64,000 nucleotides of DNA from Methylocapsa sp. S129 (GTDB lineage Bacteria > Pseudomonadota > Alphaproteobacteria > Rhizobiales > Beijerinckiaceae): positions 448,824 through 512,823 of the forward strand of contig NZ_LMUI01000011.1 of assembly GCF_009765995.1 (NCBI RefSeq). The letters run 5' to 3'. The notes under the pieces are model-generated. The model ran no database searches. It had not been told where the DNA came from and was given only the letters and a program-made list of their open reading frames with translations. The position numbers were made by a program, and so were the translations under genes. Shown one piece after another: positions 36,694 to 45,920 of the stretch (position 1 is the first letter of the stretch; each line of letters begins with the position of its first letter).

Positions 36694-37533
36694 TCAAGAC
36701 TTTCCGCCGCCGATCAATCCCTTCAGCCATCCCCAGAACCGGTTCTTGGCCTCGATCGCCGGTGGGCTCGACAGAACGACCGGCTGATCGAAATGCGACT
36801 GGCAACCGCCCGCCAGCCGCGAGAACAGAATCTCGCCGTCGGTATAATAGCGATCGTCGCCGCCGTTGCGGCCATTCAGGGTCGGGCCGATTCCGCTGGT
36901 CTCGTAGATGTCCGCGACCTTGTCGGCGGTCGCCAGATCGCTGGAGATCAGATCGCGCTCGGCGTCGATGTCGGGCGCGATATGGTGGGTGACCTGGCCG
37001 GTGTAATGGCTGATTCCGACGCCCCGGTCGAAAGTCGCCGCGCCCAGCCAGATCGGCTCGCCATTGTCGCCGGTCTCGATGACTTTCCAGAAGCGGACGT
37101 GATGGCGCGTGTCGGCGCTTTTCCCCGAAGGTTTTTCGAACGCCAGATCCTCGCGCCGTCCCTGATAGAACAGATCGCTCACCGGCGCCTGCGGATAGGG
37201 TCGGCTGAACAATACGCTGCCGATGATCTTGAGGCTCGATTTAAACGTGACGGGATCGGCGGGCGACCAGCCGGCGGCGTTCATCGAGCAGACGACATCC
37301 TCTTGCGAACCCTCGAGGCCGACATTGATCGCATCGCCAGGAATGCCCTGCGCCGTGAAGGTCGTCATCGGCAGATCGGCGATGGCTTTTTGATGCTCGA
37401 AATGTCTCCAGACGAACGGCGCGAGCCAATAGGCCAGCGCGATATAGGCCGCGAGACACAACAAAAACGCCGATGCGCAAAGACGCAGGGAAAGGCGGCG
37501 GCGCGCTGTGTCAGCCGGCGGTTGCGGCGTCAT
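36694..37533 (-). CDS. LssY_C domain protein
   Basis: 279 residues: one N-terminal TM helix ('LCASAFLLCLAAYIALAYWL') then the LssY C-terminal domain with 'GDAINVGLEGSQEDVV', 'AAGWSPADPVTF', 'RPYPQAPVSDLFYQGRREDL' and 'HHVRFWKVIETGDNGEPIWLG'. The domain's role is not known; it occurs alone or fused to DedA-type membrane proteins linked to type I/II secretion naming. Its start overlaps rnhB by 23 bp, so it is the last gene of a ridA-creatininase-rnhB-lssY_C transcript. Confidence 0.85.
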   Translation of the reverse strand: MTPQPPADTARRRLSLRLCASAFLLCLAAYIALAYWLAPFVWRHFEHQKAIADLPMTTFTAQGIPGDAINVGLEGSQEDVVCSMNAAGWSPADPVTFKSSLKIIGSVLFSRPYPQAPVSDLFYQGRREDLAFEKPSGKSADTRHHVRFWKVIETGDNGEPIWLGAATFDRGVGISHYTGQVTHHIAPDIDAERDLISSDLATADKVADIYETSGIGPTLNGRNGGDDRYYTDGEILFSRLAGGCQSHFDQPVVLSSPPAIEAKNRFWGWLKGLIGGGKS

Positions 37534-38164
37534 GGCCGATCACCAGGCTGACGGCGCGCGCCTTGCGCAGCGGCGCGAAGGAAAGGCGATGAAAGGGCGT
37601 CGGTCCGCAGCGCGCGAGCGCGTCAAGATGAACCTTGGTGCCATAACCGACGTGACGCGCAAAACCATAATCGGGATAAAGCGCGTCGAGGCGGGTCATC
37701 ATCCTGTCGCGCGCGACTTTGGCGACGATCGAGGCGGCGGCGATCGACAGGCACGAGGCGTCGCCCTTGACGATCGCGCGCGCGCCGCAACAGAGTCCCG
37801 GCGGCTGGTCGCAGCCGTCGATCAGCGCAAAGGCGGGCCGCACCGACAAGGCGTTGACGGCGCGCGCCATCGCCGCCAGCGTCGCGCCGCGAATATTGAG
37901 CGCATCGATTTCCTCGGCGCTGGCGAAGGCGATCGCGACGCTCAGCGCCTTGCTCAATATGGTTTCGAACAGCGTTTCGCGCTGTGTCGCCGACAAGGCT
38001 TTGGAATCGTCGACGCCCCTGGGCAAATCCTTGGGATTGAGGATCACGGCGGCGACGGCGACGGGTCCGGCGAGCGGGCCGCGTCCGACTTCGTCGACGC
38101 CCGCGATATGTCCCGCCCCCTCGCGCAACAGGCCGCGTTCGACTTTATAATCGGGCTTGCCCAT
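37511..38164 (-). CDS. rnhB: ribonuclease HII
   Basis: 217 residues, full length. Catalytic acids are visible: 'HIAGVDEVGRGPLAGPVAVA' (DE near residues 24-25), 'VDDSKALSATQRE', 'ALIDGCDQPPGL' and 'ASIVAKVARDRMMTRL', ending with 'YGFARHVGYGTKVHLDALA'. It cuts RNA-DNA hybrids at single ribonucleotides. It starts 5 bp after the creatininase stop, so a housekeeping gene is co-transcribed with a catabolic-looking one. Confidence 0.96.
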   Translation of the reverse strand: MGKPDYKVERGLLREGAGHIAGVDEVGRGPLAGPVAVAAVILNPKDLPRGVDDSKALSATQRETLFETILSKALSVAIAFASAEEIDALNIRGATLAAMARAVNALSVRPAFALIDGCDQPPGLCCGARAIVKGDASCLSIAAASIVAKVARDRMMTRLDALYPDYGFARHVGYGTKVHLDALARCGPTPFHRLSFAPLRKARAVSLVIGHDAATAG

Positions 38165-38169
38165 GCGGT

Positions 38170-38976
38170 TCAGCCGAGCGGTCCTTTGCCAAGGCGCGTC
38201 AGATCGAAGGAGGCGACATCCTCCAAGAGCTCGATGAAGGCGGTCGCGCTATAGTCGGCGCAGGCTTCGCCCTTCTCGGCGGTTGCGATCGAGGCGTTGC
38301 CCATCGCGCCATATTCGTTGAGGTCGTTCGCCATCCAGCCAAAGCCGATCGGCTGGGTCGCGCGCAGCCAGGTGAAATCGCGCTCCATATCGACCGCCGC
38401 GCTGACGAAATCGCGCGCCTCGTTCATGCGCACCATGTCGGGCCGGAACGCCAGCATGACCGAGGTCTCATAATCGCCCGCGTGAATGCCGTGGGCGCGC
38501 TCCTTGGGGCCGAACATGCCGTCGGGATAGCCGAACCGGCTCCACGACGAATTGATCACCAGCATGTTGCGCCGCACGCGCAGATCGCGGGCGACGATGT
38601 CGATCGCCGGCACATTGCCGCCATGCGAATTGACGAAGATCATCTTGCGGCACCCCGCGCGCGCCACGCTCTCGCCGATCTCGGTCCAGGCGCGGATCAC
38701 CGTTTCGACCGAAAAGGTCAGCGTTCCCGGGAATTCGAGATGCTCATTGGATTTGCCGATCGCCTGAAGGGGCAGGAACAGGACCGGCAGGCTGGCGGGG
38801 ACGCGCGCGATCGTGCGGCGCAAATGCCCTTCATTGATGAATGTGTCGACGCCGACGGGCAGATGCGGCCCGTGCTGTTCGATCGCCGCGACCGGCAGCA
38901 CGGCGATGACATTGGCCATGTCGGCGCTCTGGAAATCCTTCCAGCTCATCTCGGCCCAAAGTTTGGTCGGCAGCAT
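38170..38976 (-). CDS. creatininase family amidohydrolase
   Basis: 268 residues of the creatininase/MftE fold. Metal ligands are seen in 'AIEQHGPHLPVGVDTFI' (Glu, His, Asp), 'FVNSHGGNVPAIDIVARDL' (His) and 'GIHAGDYETSVML' (His, Glu). The family cuts cyclic or linear amides such as creatinine or formamidopyrimidines (ArfB). It is co-directional with RidA upstream and divergent from an importer, CodA-like amidohydrolase and oxidase; an amide-ring hydrolase role in that pathway is inferred. Confidence 0.9.
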   Translation of the reverse strand: MLPTKLWAEMSWKDFQSADMANVIAVLPVAAIEQHGPHLPVGVDTFINEGHLRRTIARVPASLPVLFLPLQAIGKSNEHLEFPGTLTFSVETVIRAWTEIGESVARAGCRKMIFVNSHGGNVPAIDIVARDLRVRRNMLVINSSWSRFGYPDGMFGPKERAHGIHAGDYETSVMLAFRPDMVRMNEARDFVSAAVDMERDFTWLRATQPIGFGWMANDLNEYGAMGNASIATAEKGEACADYSATAFIELLEDVASFDLTRLGKGPLG

Positions 38977-39000
38977 GAAATTCCCCGTTTTCTTGATAGC

Positions 39001-39387
39001 CTAGGGCGCCCGCGCCGCGACGGCCTCGATCTCCACCTTGAATTGCGGTCGCGCAAAGCCTTGCACGATCATCAGCGTCGATGCGGGCGGCGGATTGCCT
39101 ATGAACTCATCACGCACTTTCATATAGCCGGCCAAATATTCGGCGCCGGTCACAAAGGCGTTGATGCGGACGATATCGCCAAGGTTCATCTCCGCCTCCG
39201 CCAGAATCGCCGCGATCGCCTCAAAGCACAGCCGCGCCTGCGCCTCAACGCCTTCCGGGATCATGCCGTCCTTGCTGATTCCAAGCTGGCCGGAACAAAA
39301 GACGAGCCGATTTCCATGAGGGATTTCAACGCCATGGGCATATCGGGCAAAAGGCGGGTGGATACTGTCGGGCGTCAGGCGGCGCAT
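39001..39387 (-). CDS. RidA family enamine/imine deaminase
   Basis: 128 residues with the YjgF/RidA fold and the catalytic Arg in 'IVQGFARPQFKVEIEAVAA'. 'RLVFCSGQLGISKDG' and 'VRINAFVTGAEYL' are standard. RidA-type enzymes hydrolyse reactive enamines/imines or aminoacrylates, as RutC does in uracil breakdown. First gene of the minus-strand unit and 142 bp from the divergent importer gene, which supports a shared pathway. Confidence 0.92.
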   Translation of the reverse strand: MRRLTPDSIHPPFARYAHGVEIPHGNRLVFCSGQLGISKDGMIPEGVEAQARLCFEAIAAILAEAEMNLGDIVRINAFVTGAEYLAGYMKVRDEFIGNPPPASTLMIVQGFARPQFKVEIEAVAARAP

Positions 39388-39529
39388 GGACGAAGCCCTT
39401 GGGGGAAAGCGATGATTGGGCCATCGCTAACCCTTGCCCGCGGCCAAGGCAAGGTCGACAATGGCGCGCGACTTGCTAGAACCTTCCCGAAGCGTCAGCT
39501 TGGCGTTTGAAGTCCTGGAGATAAGCAAT
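39388..39529. promoter_or_regulatory. divergent promoter region of the importer/degradation cluster
   Basis: 142 bp between ridA (minus) and the binding-protein gene (plus). It must hold both promoters, but I cannot place -35/-10 boxes with confidence and see no strong palindrome. Confidence 0.35.
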
Positions 39530-40525
39530 ATGCGTCCTGTCGTTTGGGCCGGCCTGGCCGGATTATTGGCGTTGTCGAGCCCCGCATCGGCCCTGGACAA
39601 GGTGACCTTCGGCACGAACTGGCTCGCCGAGGCCGAGCACGGCGGCTATTATCAGGCGGTCGTCGACGGCACCTATGCCAAATACGGGCTCGACGTGACC
39701 ATCCTGCAGGGCGGCCCTCAGGCCAACAACGGCCTGTTGCTCGCCTCCGGCAAGATCGAATTCTACATGGGCGGCAATATGATCCTCGGCTTCTCCGCCG
39801 TGGAGCAGAATATTCCGATCATCACCGTCGCGGCGGACTTTCAGAAAGACCCGCAAATTTTCATGTCGCATCCCGGCGTCGGCCTGGACAAATGGACCGA
39901 TCTGACCAATTCCCCAGCCTTCGTCGGCAAGGAAGGGCTCGTGTCGTTCTATTCCTGGATGAAGTCCGCCTATGGCTTCAAGGACGAGAATGTGAAGCCC
40001 TATAATTTCAACGCGGCGCCCTTTATCGCTGACAAGACTTCGATCCAGCAGGGCTATGTGACAGCCGAGCCCTTCGAAGTTGAAAAACAGGGCGGCTTCA
40101 AGCCGAATATCTTCCTGCTCGCGGACCACGGCTACTCGACCTATGCGACGACGATCGAGACGCGGCAGGACCTCGTCGACAAGAACCCCGATCTCGTCCA
40201 GCGTTTCGTCGACGCTTCCGCGATCGGCTGGTATCATTATCTCTATGGCGACAATTCCAAGGCGAACGCCGCCATCAAGAAGGACAATCCTGATATCTCC
40301 GACGAGCAAATCGCCTTTTCCTTCGCCAAAATGAAGGAATATGGCCTCGCCGATTCCGGCGATACGCTCAAGCTTGGCATCGGCGCCATGACGGATGCGC
40401 GGGTGAAGGATTTCTTCGACCAGATGGTCAAAGCGGGCGTCCTCAACGCCAGCATCGATTACAAGAAGGCCTATACGCTGAAGTTCGTCGACAAGGGCGT
40501 CGGCCTCGAACTGCGTCCCAAGTGA
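39530..40525 (+). CDS. ABC transporter substrate-binding protein (NMT1/THI5-like)
   Basis: 331 residues from ATG 39530 (GGAG ten bases upstream). The signal peptide is 'RPVVWAGLAGLLALSSPASA'; the mature part has 'VTFGTNWLAEAEHGGYYQAV' and 'GLDVTILQGGPQANNGLLLA', the NMT1/THI5 type-2 binding fold used for pyrimidines, riboflavin, thiamine precursors, taurine or nitrate. The Trp/Glu-His pair near the start resembles pyrimidine/hydroxymethylpyrimidine binders. First gene of the plus-strand operon. Confidence 0.92.
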   Translation: MRPVVWAGLAGLLALSSPASALDKVTFGTNWLAEAEHGGYYQAVVDGTYAKYGLDVTILQGGPQANNGLLLASGKIEFYMGGNMILGFSAVEQNIPIITVAADFQKDPQIFMSHPGVGLDKWTDLTNSPAFVGKEGLVSFYSWMKSAYGFKDENVKPYNFNAAPFIADKTSIQQGYVTAEPFEVEKQGGFKPNIFLLADHGYSTYATTIETRQDLVDKNPDLVQRFVDASAIGWYHYLYGDNSKANAAIKKDNPDISDEQIAFSFAKMKEYGLADSGDTLKLGIGAMTDARVKDFFDQMVKAGVLNASIDYKKAYTLKFVDKGVGLELRPK

Positions 40526-40702
40526 TGCGCCGGTGATGAACGGATCGCAACCAAAACGCCCGCTCCCGGTTATGGGAGAGGGTCGGCGCCGCGGCGCCGC
40601 GCCCCTTCGGACCCGCCGAAAACTTAAAGCTTGCGGCGGCCTTCGTTGCGGAACAATCTATCCGACGATCGTCCCGCACAGATGGGCGATGGGAAACGTT
40701 CC

Positions 40703-41533
40703 ATGTCGTCGTTAGCTCAATCCGATTTGCTGCCGGTCTCGCCCAGCGCCGCTTCGAGTTCGGGGGGCGTGCTGGCGTCTCTGCGCGGCGTCGAAAAAAT
40801 CTTTGGCAACAGCATCACTGCGCTTGCAGGCCTCGATCTCGATGTGCGCGAAGGCGAATTCCTGTCGCTGCTCGGACCGTCGGGCTGCGGCAAATCGACG
40901 GTGCTTCGCCTTTTGTCCGGCCTGTCGCAGCCGACCCGCGGCACTGTCGATTGGAGCAACGGGCGTCCGGAACTTGGTTTTGTGTTTCAGGATCCGACGC
41001 TGATGCCGTGGAGCACGGTGTTCTCCAATGTCTGGCTGCCTTTGCGCTTTCGCGGCGTTTCGCGCACGCAGGCACAGGCGCGGATCGATGAAGCGCTTGA
41101 TCGCGTCGGCCTGACGGGATTTGCCAACGCCTATCCGCGCGAACTTTCAGGCGGCATGAAAATGCGCGTCTCGATCGCGCGCGCACTGGTGACGCGCCCG
41201 GCGCTGCTGCTGATGGACGAACCGTTCGCCGCGCTCGATGAAATCACGCGCACCAAATTGAACGACGATCTCGTCGCCCTCAAATGCGCGCTCGGGGCGA
41301 CGGTCGTTTTCGTGACCCATTCGGTTTACGAAAGCGTCGCTCTGTCGACGCGCATCATCGTCATGGCGCCGCGGCCGGGGCGGGTGGTCGCCGAGATTCT
41401 TGTCGATGCGCCCTTGCCGCGCAACGAGGAATTCCGCCTGGGCAAATTCTACGCCGATCGATGCCGGGAAACGTCCCAGGCCTTGCATGGCGCGATGGAA
41501 TCAAAGCCCCTTGCCTCGGCCCAGAAGGTTTAA
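40703..41533 (+). CDS. ABC transporter ATP-binding protein (SsuB/TauB/ThiZ-like)
   Basis: 276 residues from ATG 40703. ABC domain with Walker A 'LGPSGCGKSTVLRLLSGL', Q-loop 'VFQDPTLMPWSTVFSNV', signature 'RELSGGMKMRVSIARAL', Walker B 'LLLMDEPFAALDEITR' and 'VFVTHSVYESVALSTRI'. Energises import with the neighbouring permease; the 178-bp gap after the binding-protein gene has no terminator I can see. Confidence 0.94.
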   Translation: MSSLAQSDLLPVSPSAASSSGGVLASLRGVEKIFGNSITALAGLDLDVREGEFLSLLGPSGCGKSTVLRLLSGLSQPTRGTVDWSNGRPELGFVFQDPTLMPWSTVFSNVWLPLRFRGVSRTQAQARIDEALDRVGLTGFANAYPRELSGGMKMRVSIARALVTRPALLLMDEPFAALDEITRTKLNDDLVALKCALGATVVFVTHSVYESVALSTRIIVMAPRPGRVVAEILVDAPLPRNEEFRLGKFYADRCRETSQALHGAMESKPLASAQKV

Positions 41534-41540
41534 GGGCGCC

Positions 41541-42332
41541 ATGCGGTTGAAAAAACAAAAAATTATTGAATTGGCTTTTCCGACATTGGCCCTCGTGCTG
41601 GCGCTCCTCGCTTGGGAGTTTGTCGTCTGGTTCGAGGCCATCCCCCCCTTCATATTGCCGGCGCCGAGCCTGATCCTCGAAACGCTCGTCACCGACTGGG
41701 GGACGCTCTACGGTTCGTTGCTGGTGACGTTGCGGATCACCTTCGAGGCGCTGGTGGTGGCGGTTCTGGGCGGCGTCGCCCTTGCTATGCTGTTTGCGCA
41801 ATCGCGAATCATCGAGCGCGCCTTTTTCCCCTTTGCGGTCATTATGCAGGTGACGCCGGTCATCGCGATCGCGCCCTTGCTGCTGATCTATCTCAGCGCC
41901 AATACGGCGGTTCTCGTCTGCGCGTTTCTCGTCGCTTTTTTTCCGATCCTTTCGAACACCGCGCTTGGCCTGGCCTCGGCCGATCACAATTTGCTCGATC
42001 TGTTCCAGCTTTACGGCGCATCGCGCGCGCAGCAGCTCGCCTGGCTGCGCGTGCCATCCGCTTTGCCATATTTTCTGGGCGGCTTGCGGATCGGCGGCGG
42101 CCTCGCTTTGATCGGTGCGATCGTCGCAGAGATCGCGGCCGGCTCCGCGGGGTCGGGGGCGGGCCTCGCCTATCGCATCGTCGAATCCGGTTTTCGTCTC
42201 AAGATCCCGCGCATGTTCGCGGCGCTCTTGTTGATCTCCCTGACCGGCATTCTGATCTATCTCGTGCTCACGGCCGTCTCGTATCTGTTGCTGCGCCGCT
42301 GGCACGATAGCGCCCGCGGTCGCGAGGCGTGA
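41541..42332 (+). CDS. ABC transporter permease (SsuC/TauC-like)
   Basis: 263 residues from ATG 41541, seven bases after the ATPase stop. About six TM helices and the BPD_transp_1 EAA loop region ('ALGLASADHNLLDLFQLYGA', 'LAWLRVPSALPYFLGGLRI'). The amidohydrolase starts one base after its stop. Longer upstream frame is within the ATPase gene and is rejected. Confidence 0.93.
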   Translation: MRLKKQKIIELAFPTLALVLALLAWEFVVWFEAIPPFILPAPSLILETLVTDWGTLYGSLLVTLRITFEALVVAVLGGVALAMLFAQSRIIERAFFPFAVIMQVTPVIAIAPLLLIYLSANTAVLVCAFLVAFFPILSNTALGLASADHNLLDLFQLYGASRAQQLAWLRVPSALPYFLGGLRIGGGLALIGAIVAEIAAGSAGSGAGLAYRIVESGFRLKIPRMFAALLLISLTGILIYLVLTAVSYLLLRRWHDSARGREA

Positions 42333-42333
42333 A

Positions 42334-43659
42334 ATGAACGGGTTTTATTCGCTCGCCCGCGCGTCGCGCTATGCGCTGCTGCACGCCAGGATTCCGCGTT
42401 CCCTGCTGGCGATCGCGCCCGGTCCCATCGATCGCGAAGGCTTCGCGCTGGTCGACGTGTTGATCGACGCCGGGCGCATCGGCGCGATCGCGTCGGCGGG
42501 CGCCGGCTTTGTGGGCGCGGAATTTCCGACCCTGGCGCTCGGCGGCGCGATCGTGCTGCCGCTCTTCGTCGATGCGCATACCCATCTCGACAAGGGGCAT
42601 ATCTGGCCGCGCGCCGCCAATCCGGACGGAACGTTCGGCGGCGCCCTTGAGACGGTCTTGGCGGACAGATCGGCGCATTGGAGCGCCGGGGATGTCGCGG
42701 CGCGGATGGAATTTGGCCTGCGCTGCGCCTATGCGCATGGAACGCGCGCGATCCGCACGCATATCGACAGCATCGGGCCGCAGATTGCGATCTCTTGGCC
42801 CGTATTCGCAGAAGCGCGCGAGCGCTGGCGCGGCCGCATCGATCTGCAGGGATCGCCGCTGTTTCTGATCGAGCATGCGTTTGATGAAGCCCATATGCAT
42901 GCCATTGAGGCGATGGTCGATGCGCATGGCTCGCGTCTGCTCGGCGCGGTGACGATCATGATCCCGCGCTTGCGCGAAGCGCTCGACATTCTTTTCCGCC
43001 TTGCGGCGCGCAAGGGCTTCGATCTCGATTTCCATGTCGACGAGACCGCCGATCCCGCCGCCATTTCGCTTGGCGTGATCGCGCAGGCCGCGCTCGATCA
43101 TCGCTTTGCCGGGCGCATTCTCGTCGGCCATTGCTGTTCGCTCAGCCGCCAGGACGAAGAGCATGTTAAACGCACGATCGATCTTGTCGCGCGCGCCGGT
43201 CTTTCCGTCGTCTCGCTGCCGATGTGCAATCTTTACCTGCAGGACCGGCGTGGCGCCGGCACGCCGCGCTGGCGCGGCGTCACCGCCTTGCACGAATTGA
43301 AGGCGGCGGGCGTCAACGCGATGATCGCCAGCGACAATACGCGCGATCCCTTCTACGCCTATGGCGATCTCGACATGATGGAAGTGTGGCGCGAGGGCGC
43401 GCGCATTCTTCATCTCGATCATCCCGCCGAGCCCTGGGCGCCCGCGCTCTTCACCGCGCCCGCGCGCGCTTTGGGCCTTGACGCCGGCGCGCTCGAGGTC
43501 GGCAAGCCCGCCGACATGATCCTGACGCGCGCGCGCTCGTTTACGGAATTGTTCGCGCGCCCGCAGAGCGATCGAACCGTGCTTCGCGCCGGTGCGCCGC
43601 TCAACGCTGCGCTTCCCGATTATGCCGGGCTTGATCGTCTCGAGGGGCTCCGTCCATGA
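42334..43659 (+). CDS. amidohydrolase, cytosine deaminase (CodA)-like
   Basis: 441 residues. Metal-binding TIM barrel: HxH in 'VDAHTHLDKGHIWP' (about 83-97), His in 'DLDFHVDETADPAAI', His in 'RILVGHCCSLSRQDEEHV' and Asp in 'NAMIASDNTRDPFYAYGD'. This arrangement matches the CodA/isoguanine/N-isopropylammelide group that deaminates pyrimidine- or triazine-like rings. Directly follows the importer and is coupled by ATGA to the oxidase, so it probably acts on the imported compound. Confidence 0.9.
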   Translation: MNGFYSLARASRYALLHARIPRSLLAIAPGPIDREGFALVDVLIDAGRIGAIASAGAGFVGAEFPTLALGGAIVLPLFVDAHTHLDKGHIWPRAANPDGTFGGALETVLADRSAHWSAGDVAARMEFGLRCAYAHGTRAIRTHIDSIGPQIAISWPVFAEARERWRGRIDLQGSPLFLIEHAFDEAHMHAIEAMVDAHGSRLLGAVTIMIPRLREALDILFRLAARKGFDLDFHVDETADPAAISLGVIAQAALDHRFAGRILVGHCCSLSRQDEEHVKRTIDLVARAGLSVVSLPMCNLYLQDRRGAGTPRWRGVTALHELKAAGVNAMIASDNTRDPFYAYGDLDMMEVWREGARILHLDHPAEPWAPALFTAPARALGLDAGALEVGKPADMILTRARSFTELFARPQSDRTVLRAGAPLNAALPDYAGLDRLEGLRP

Positions 43660-45080
43660 CCTATGACATTGCCGCGTTTCGCAAGGCCATCGGGCCGATC
43701 CCCTGTGAAGACAATCCGATTCTGGTGCGCCAGAAAAGCCGCGACTTCTATTGGTATTCGCCCATTCTCAAGCGCGAGCTCGACGCCGTCACCGCCGACC
43801 TGATCGTCACGCCCCGGAGCGAAGCCGAAGTCGTCGCCATCCTCGCCGCCGCATTTTCCTTGCAAATTCCCGTCACCCCGCGCGGAACCGGCACCGGCAA
43901 TTATGGCCAGGCGATGCCGCTGGCGGGGGGAATCGTGCTCAATCTGGCGGCGATGGACAAGGTCAGGGCGATTGCGCCCGGGCGGCTCGTCAGCGAGCCC
44001 GGCGCCATCCTCGCCGACATCGACAAGCAAACGCGGCCAGGCGGACAAGAGCTGCGCATGCACCCTTCGACCTATGCGACCGCCTCGATCGGCGGTTTTG
44101 TCGCGGGCGGCTCGGGCGGCGTCGGGTCGATCAACTGGGGCGGATTGCGCGATTTCGGCAATATCTTGCGCTTGCGCGTCCTGACGATGGAAGCCTCGCC
44201 CCGCGTCCTCGAACTGACGGGCGAGGATCTGCACAAGGCGGCGCACGCCTATGGCACCAATGGCATCATCACCGAGGTCGAAATGCCACTCGCCGCGGCC
44301 TATGATTGGGTCGATGTGATCGTCGGCTTTGAGACGTTCGAAGCGGCGAGCGCCTACGCCAACGCTTTGGGCGAAGAGGACGGCCTGCTCACCAAACTCA
44401 TCACCGTGATCGCAAGCCCCGTGCCGCAGGACTATTTTCTGCGTCATCGTCCTCTCGTGGCGCCGGGTCAGAGCCTCGTGCTGATCATGGCGGCCGAACA
44501 TTCGCTCGATGCGCTGCGCGCCTTCACGCGCCGCTACAAGGGCGCGGACGTCGTCTTCGACGCTTCGCTCGCCTCGCCCGAAGCGCGCAAGGGCCTGCCG
44601 CCCAATTACGAACTGGCCTGGAACCACACCACGTTGCGCGGCCTGCGCGTCGATCCGGCCATCACCTATCTGCAGGCGCTCTATCCCTTCCCCACCCAAC
44701 TGGCGACAGTCAAAGCTATTCACGATCATTTCGGCGACGAGGTGATGGGCCATCTCGAATTCGTCCGCTTCAACGGCAAGATCACCTGTTTCGGATTGCC
44801 GCTGGTGCGGTTCACCACGCCCGAGCGGCTCAACGAAATCATCCGGATTCACGAAGCGATGGGCGCACCGATCTTCAATCCGCATCGCTACACGCTGGAG
44901 GAGGGCGGCATGAAGCAGACCGATTCGGTGCAACTCGCCTTCAAGAAAGAGGCCGATCCGCTCGGCCTGCTCAATCCGGGCAAGATGATCGCCTGGGCGG
45001 ACCCCGATTTCGACTATCGCGCGGGAGGCAATTTCCTTTTCCCGGGTCTTGAGGAGCGCGCGCGCGCAGCGGAGGCTTGA
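43656..45080 (+). CDS. FAD-binding oxidoreductase (GlcD/PCMH type)
   Basis: 474 residues. The FAD-binding PCMH domain holds 'PRGTGTGNYGQAMPLAGGIV' and 'ASIGGFVAGGSGGVGSINWG'; the C-terminal FAD-oxidase_C domain follows, ending 'DPLGLLNPGKMIAW', the GlcD/D-lactate dehydrogenase hallmark. It would oxidise a hydroxyl or amine group of a substrate. Start overlaps the amidohydrolase stop by 4 bp. No iron-sulfur subunit is present. Confidence 0.9.
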   Translation: MTYDIAAFRKAIGPIPCEDNPILVRQKSRDFYWYSPILKRELDAVTADLIVTPRSEAEVVAILAAAFSLQIPVTPRGTGTGNYGQAMPLAGGIVLNLAAMDKVRAIAPGRLVSEPGAILADIDKQTRPGGQELRMHPSTYATASIGGFVAGGSGGVGSINWGGLRDFGNILRLRVLTMEASPRVLELTGEDLHKAAHAYGTNGIITEVEMPLAAAYDWVDVIVGFETFEAASAYANALGEEDGLLTKLITVIASPVPQDYFLRHRPLVAPGQSLVLIMAAEHSLDALRAFTRRYKGADVVFDASLASPEARKGLPPNYELAWNHTTLRGLRVDPAITYLQALYPFPTQLATVKAIHDHFGDEVMGHLEFVRFNGKITCFGLPLVRFTTPERLNEIIRIHEAMGAPIFNPHRYTLEEGGMKQTDSVQLAFKKEADPLGLLNPGKMIAWADPDFDYRAGGNFLFPGLEERARAAEA

Positions 45081-45084
45081 GGCG

Positions 45085-45669
45085 ATGCGCGTTCTGGTTC
45101 TCTACGCCAATCCGGTCGAGACGAGTTTTGGCGCCGCCTTGCATCGCCAGGCTGTCGACGCGCTGCGCTCGCGCGGCCATGACGTCGACGATTGCGACCT
45201 CTACGCGGAGGGATTCGATCCCCTGACCAGCCGGCAGGATCGCATCGACTATCACGATCCGGCCCTGAATCGCGCAAGCGTCGCGCCTTATGTCGATCGT
45301 CTGCTCGCCGCTCAGGCCCTCGTCCTGGTCTTTCCCGTCTGGAACTATGGTTTTCCTGCGATTTTGAAGGGCTTTATCGACAAAGTGTTTCTGCCTGGCG
45401 TCAGCTTTGATTTGACGCCGGACGGCGACTACAAGCCGAAGCTCAGCGGCGTGAAAAAGCTCGCCGCCGTCTGCACCTATGGCGGCAACCGCTGGCGCAC
45501 GATGCTGATGGGCGATCCGCCGCGCAAAGTCGTCAAACGCTCGCTGCGCTCCCTGTTCGGCCTGGGCGCGACCTGCGAATATTTCGCCCATTACGACATG
45601 AACAATACGACCCCCGCGCGCCGCGCGCGCTTTCTGGGCGAGGTGAAGCGCGCCTTCGAAGCGTGGTGA
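45085..45669 (+). CDS. NAD(P)H-dependent flavodoxin-fold oxidoreductase (NQO/KefF type)
   Basis: 194 residues from ATG 45085 (GGAGG upstream). Flavodoxin-like fold: 'RVLVLYANPVETSFGAALHR' (FMN/FAD phosphate loop), 'LVLVFPVWNYGFPAILKGFI' and 'AAVCTYGGNRWRTMLMG'. It reduces quinones, azo or nitro groups with NAD(P)H. Last gene of the plus-strand operon; it may supply reducing power or clear a quinoid product. Confidence 0.9.
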   Translation: MRVLVLYANPVETSFGAALHRQAVDALRSRGHDVDDCDLYAEGFDPLTSRQDRIDYHDPALNRASVAPYVDRLLAAQALVLVFPVWNYGFPAILKGFIDKVFLPGVSFDLTPDGDYKPKLSGVKKLAAVCTYGGNRWRTMLMGDPPRKVVKRSLRSLFGLGATCEYFAHYDMNNTTPARRARFLGEVKRAFEAW

Positions 45670-45830
45670 AACGGCTCATCCCGCACGCTGTCTCAGGGGG
45701 AAGCTACGCGCGATGCTTTCGCGGCGCGCGCCCGGCGTCCGGGACCCACCAAATCCGAGCGCCTTGTGCGCGCATCCGCGTCATGCTAATCGCCGCGCCG
45801 ACCCATCGCCTCATGGCGAAGCGAAGCGCC

Positions 45831-45920
45831 GGAGAGGTGGCAGAGTGGTCGAATGCACCGCACTCGAAATGCGGCATACGGGCAACCGTATCGGGGGTTC
45901 AAATCCCTCCCTCTCCGCCA
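45831..45920 (+). tRNA. tRNA-Ser (anticodon CGA)
   Basis: 90-nt class II tRNA: acceptor GGAGAGG/CCTCTCC, anticodon stem CCGCA/TGCGG around CTCGAAA (anticodon CGA), a long variable arm, T-arm GGGGGTTCAAATCCCTC and encoded CCA. Confidence 0.96.
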
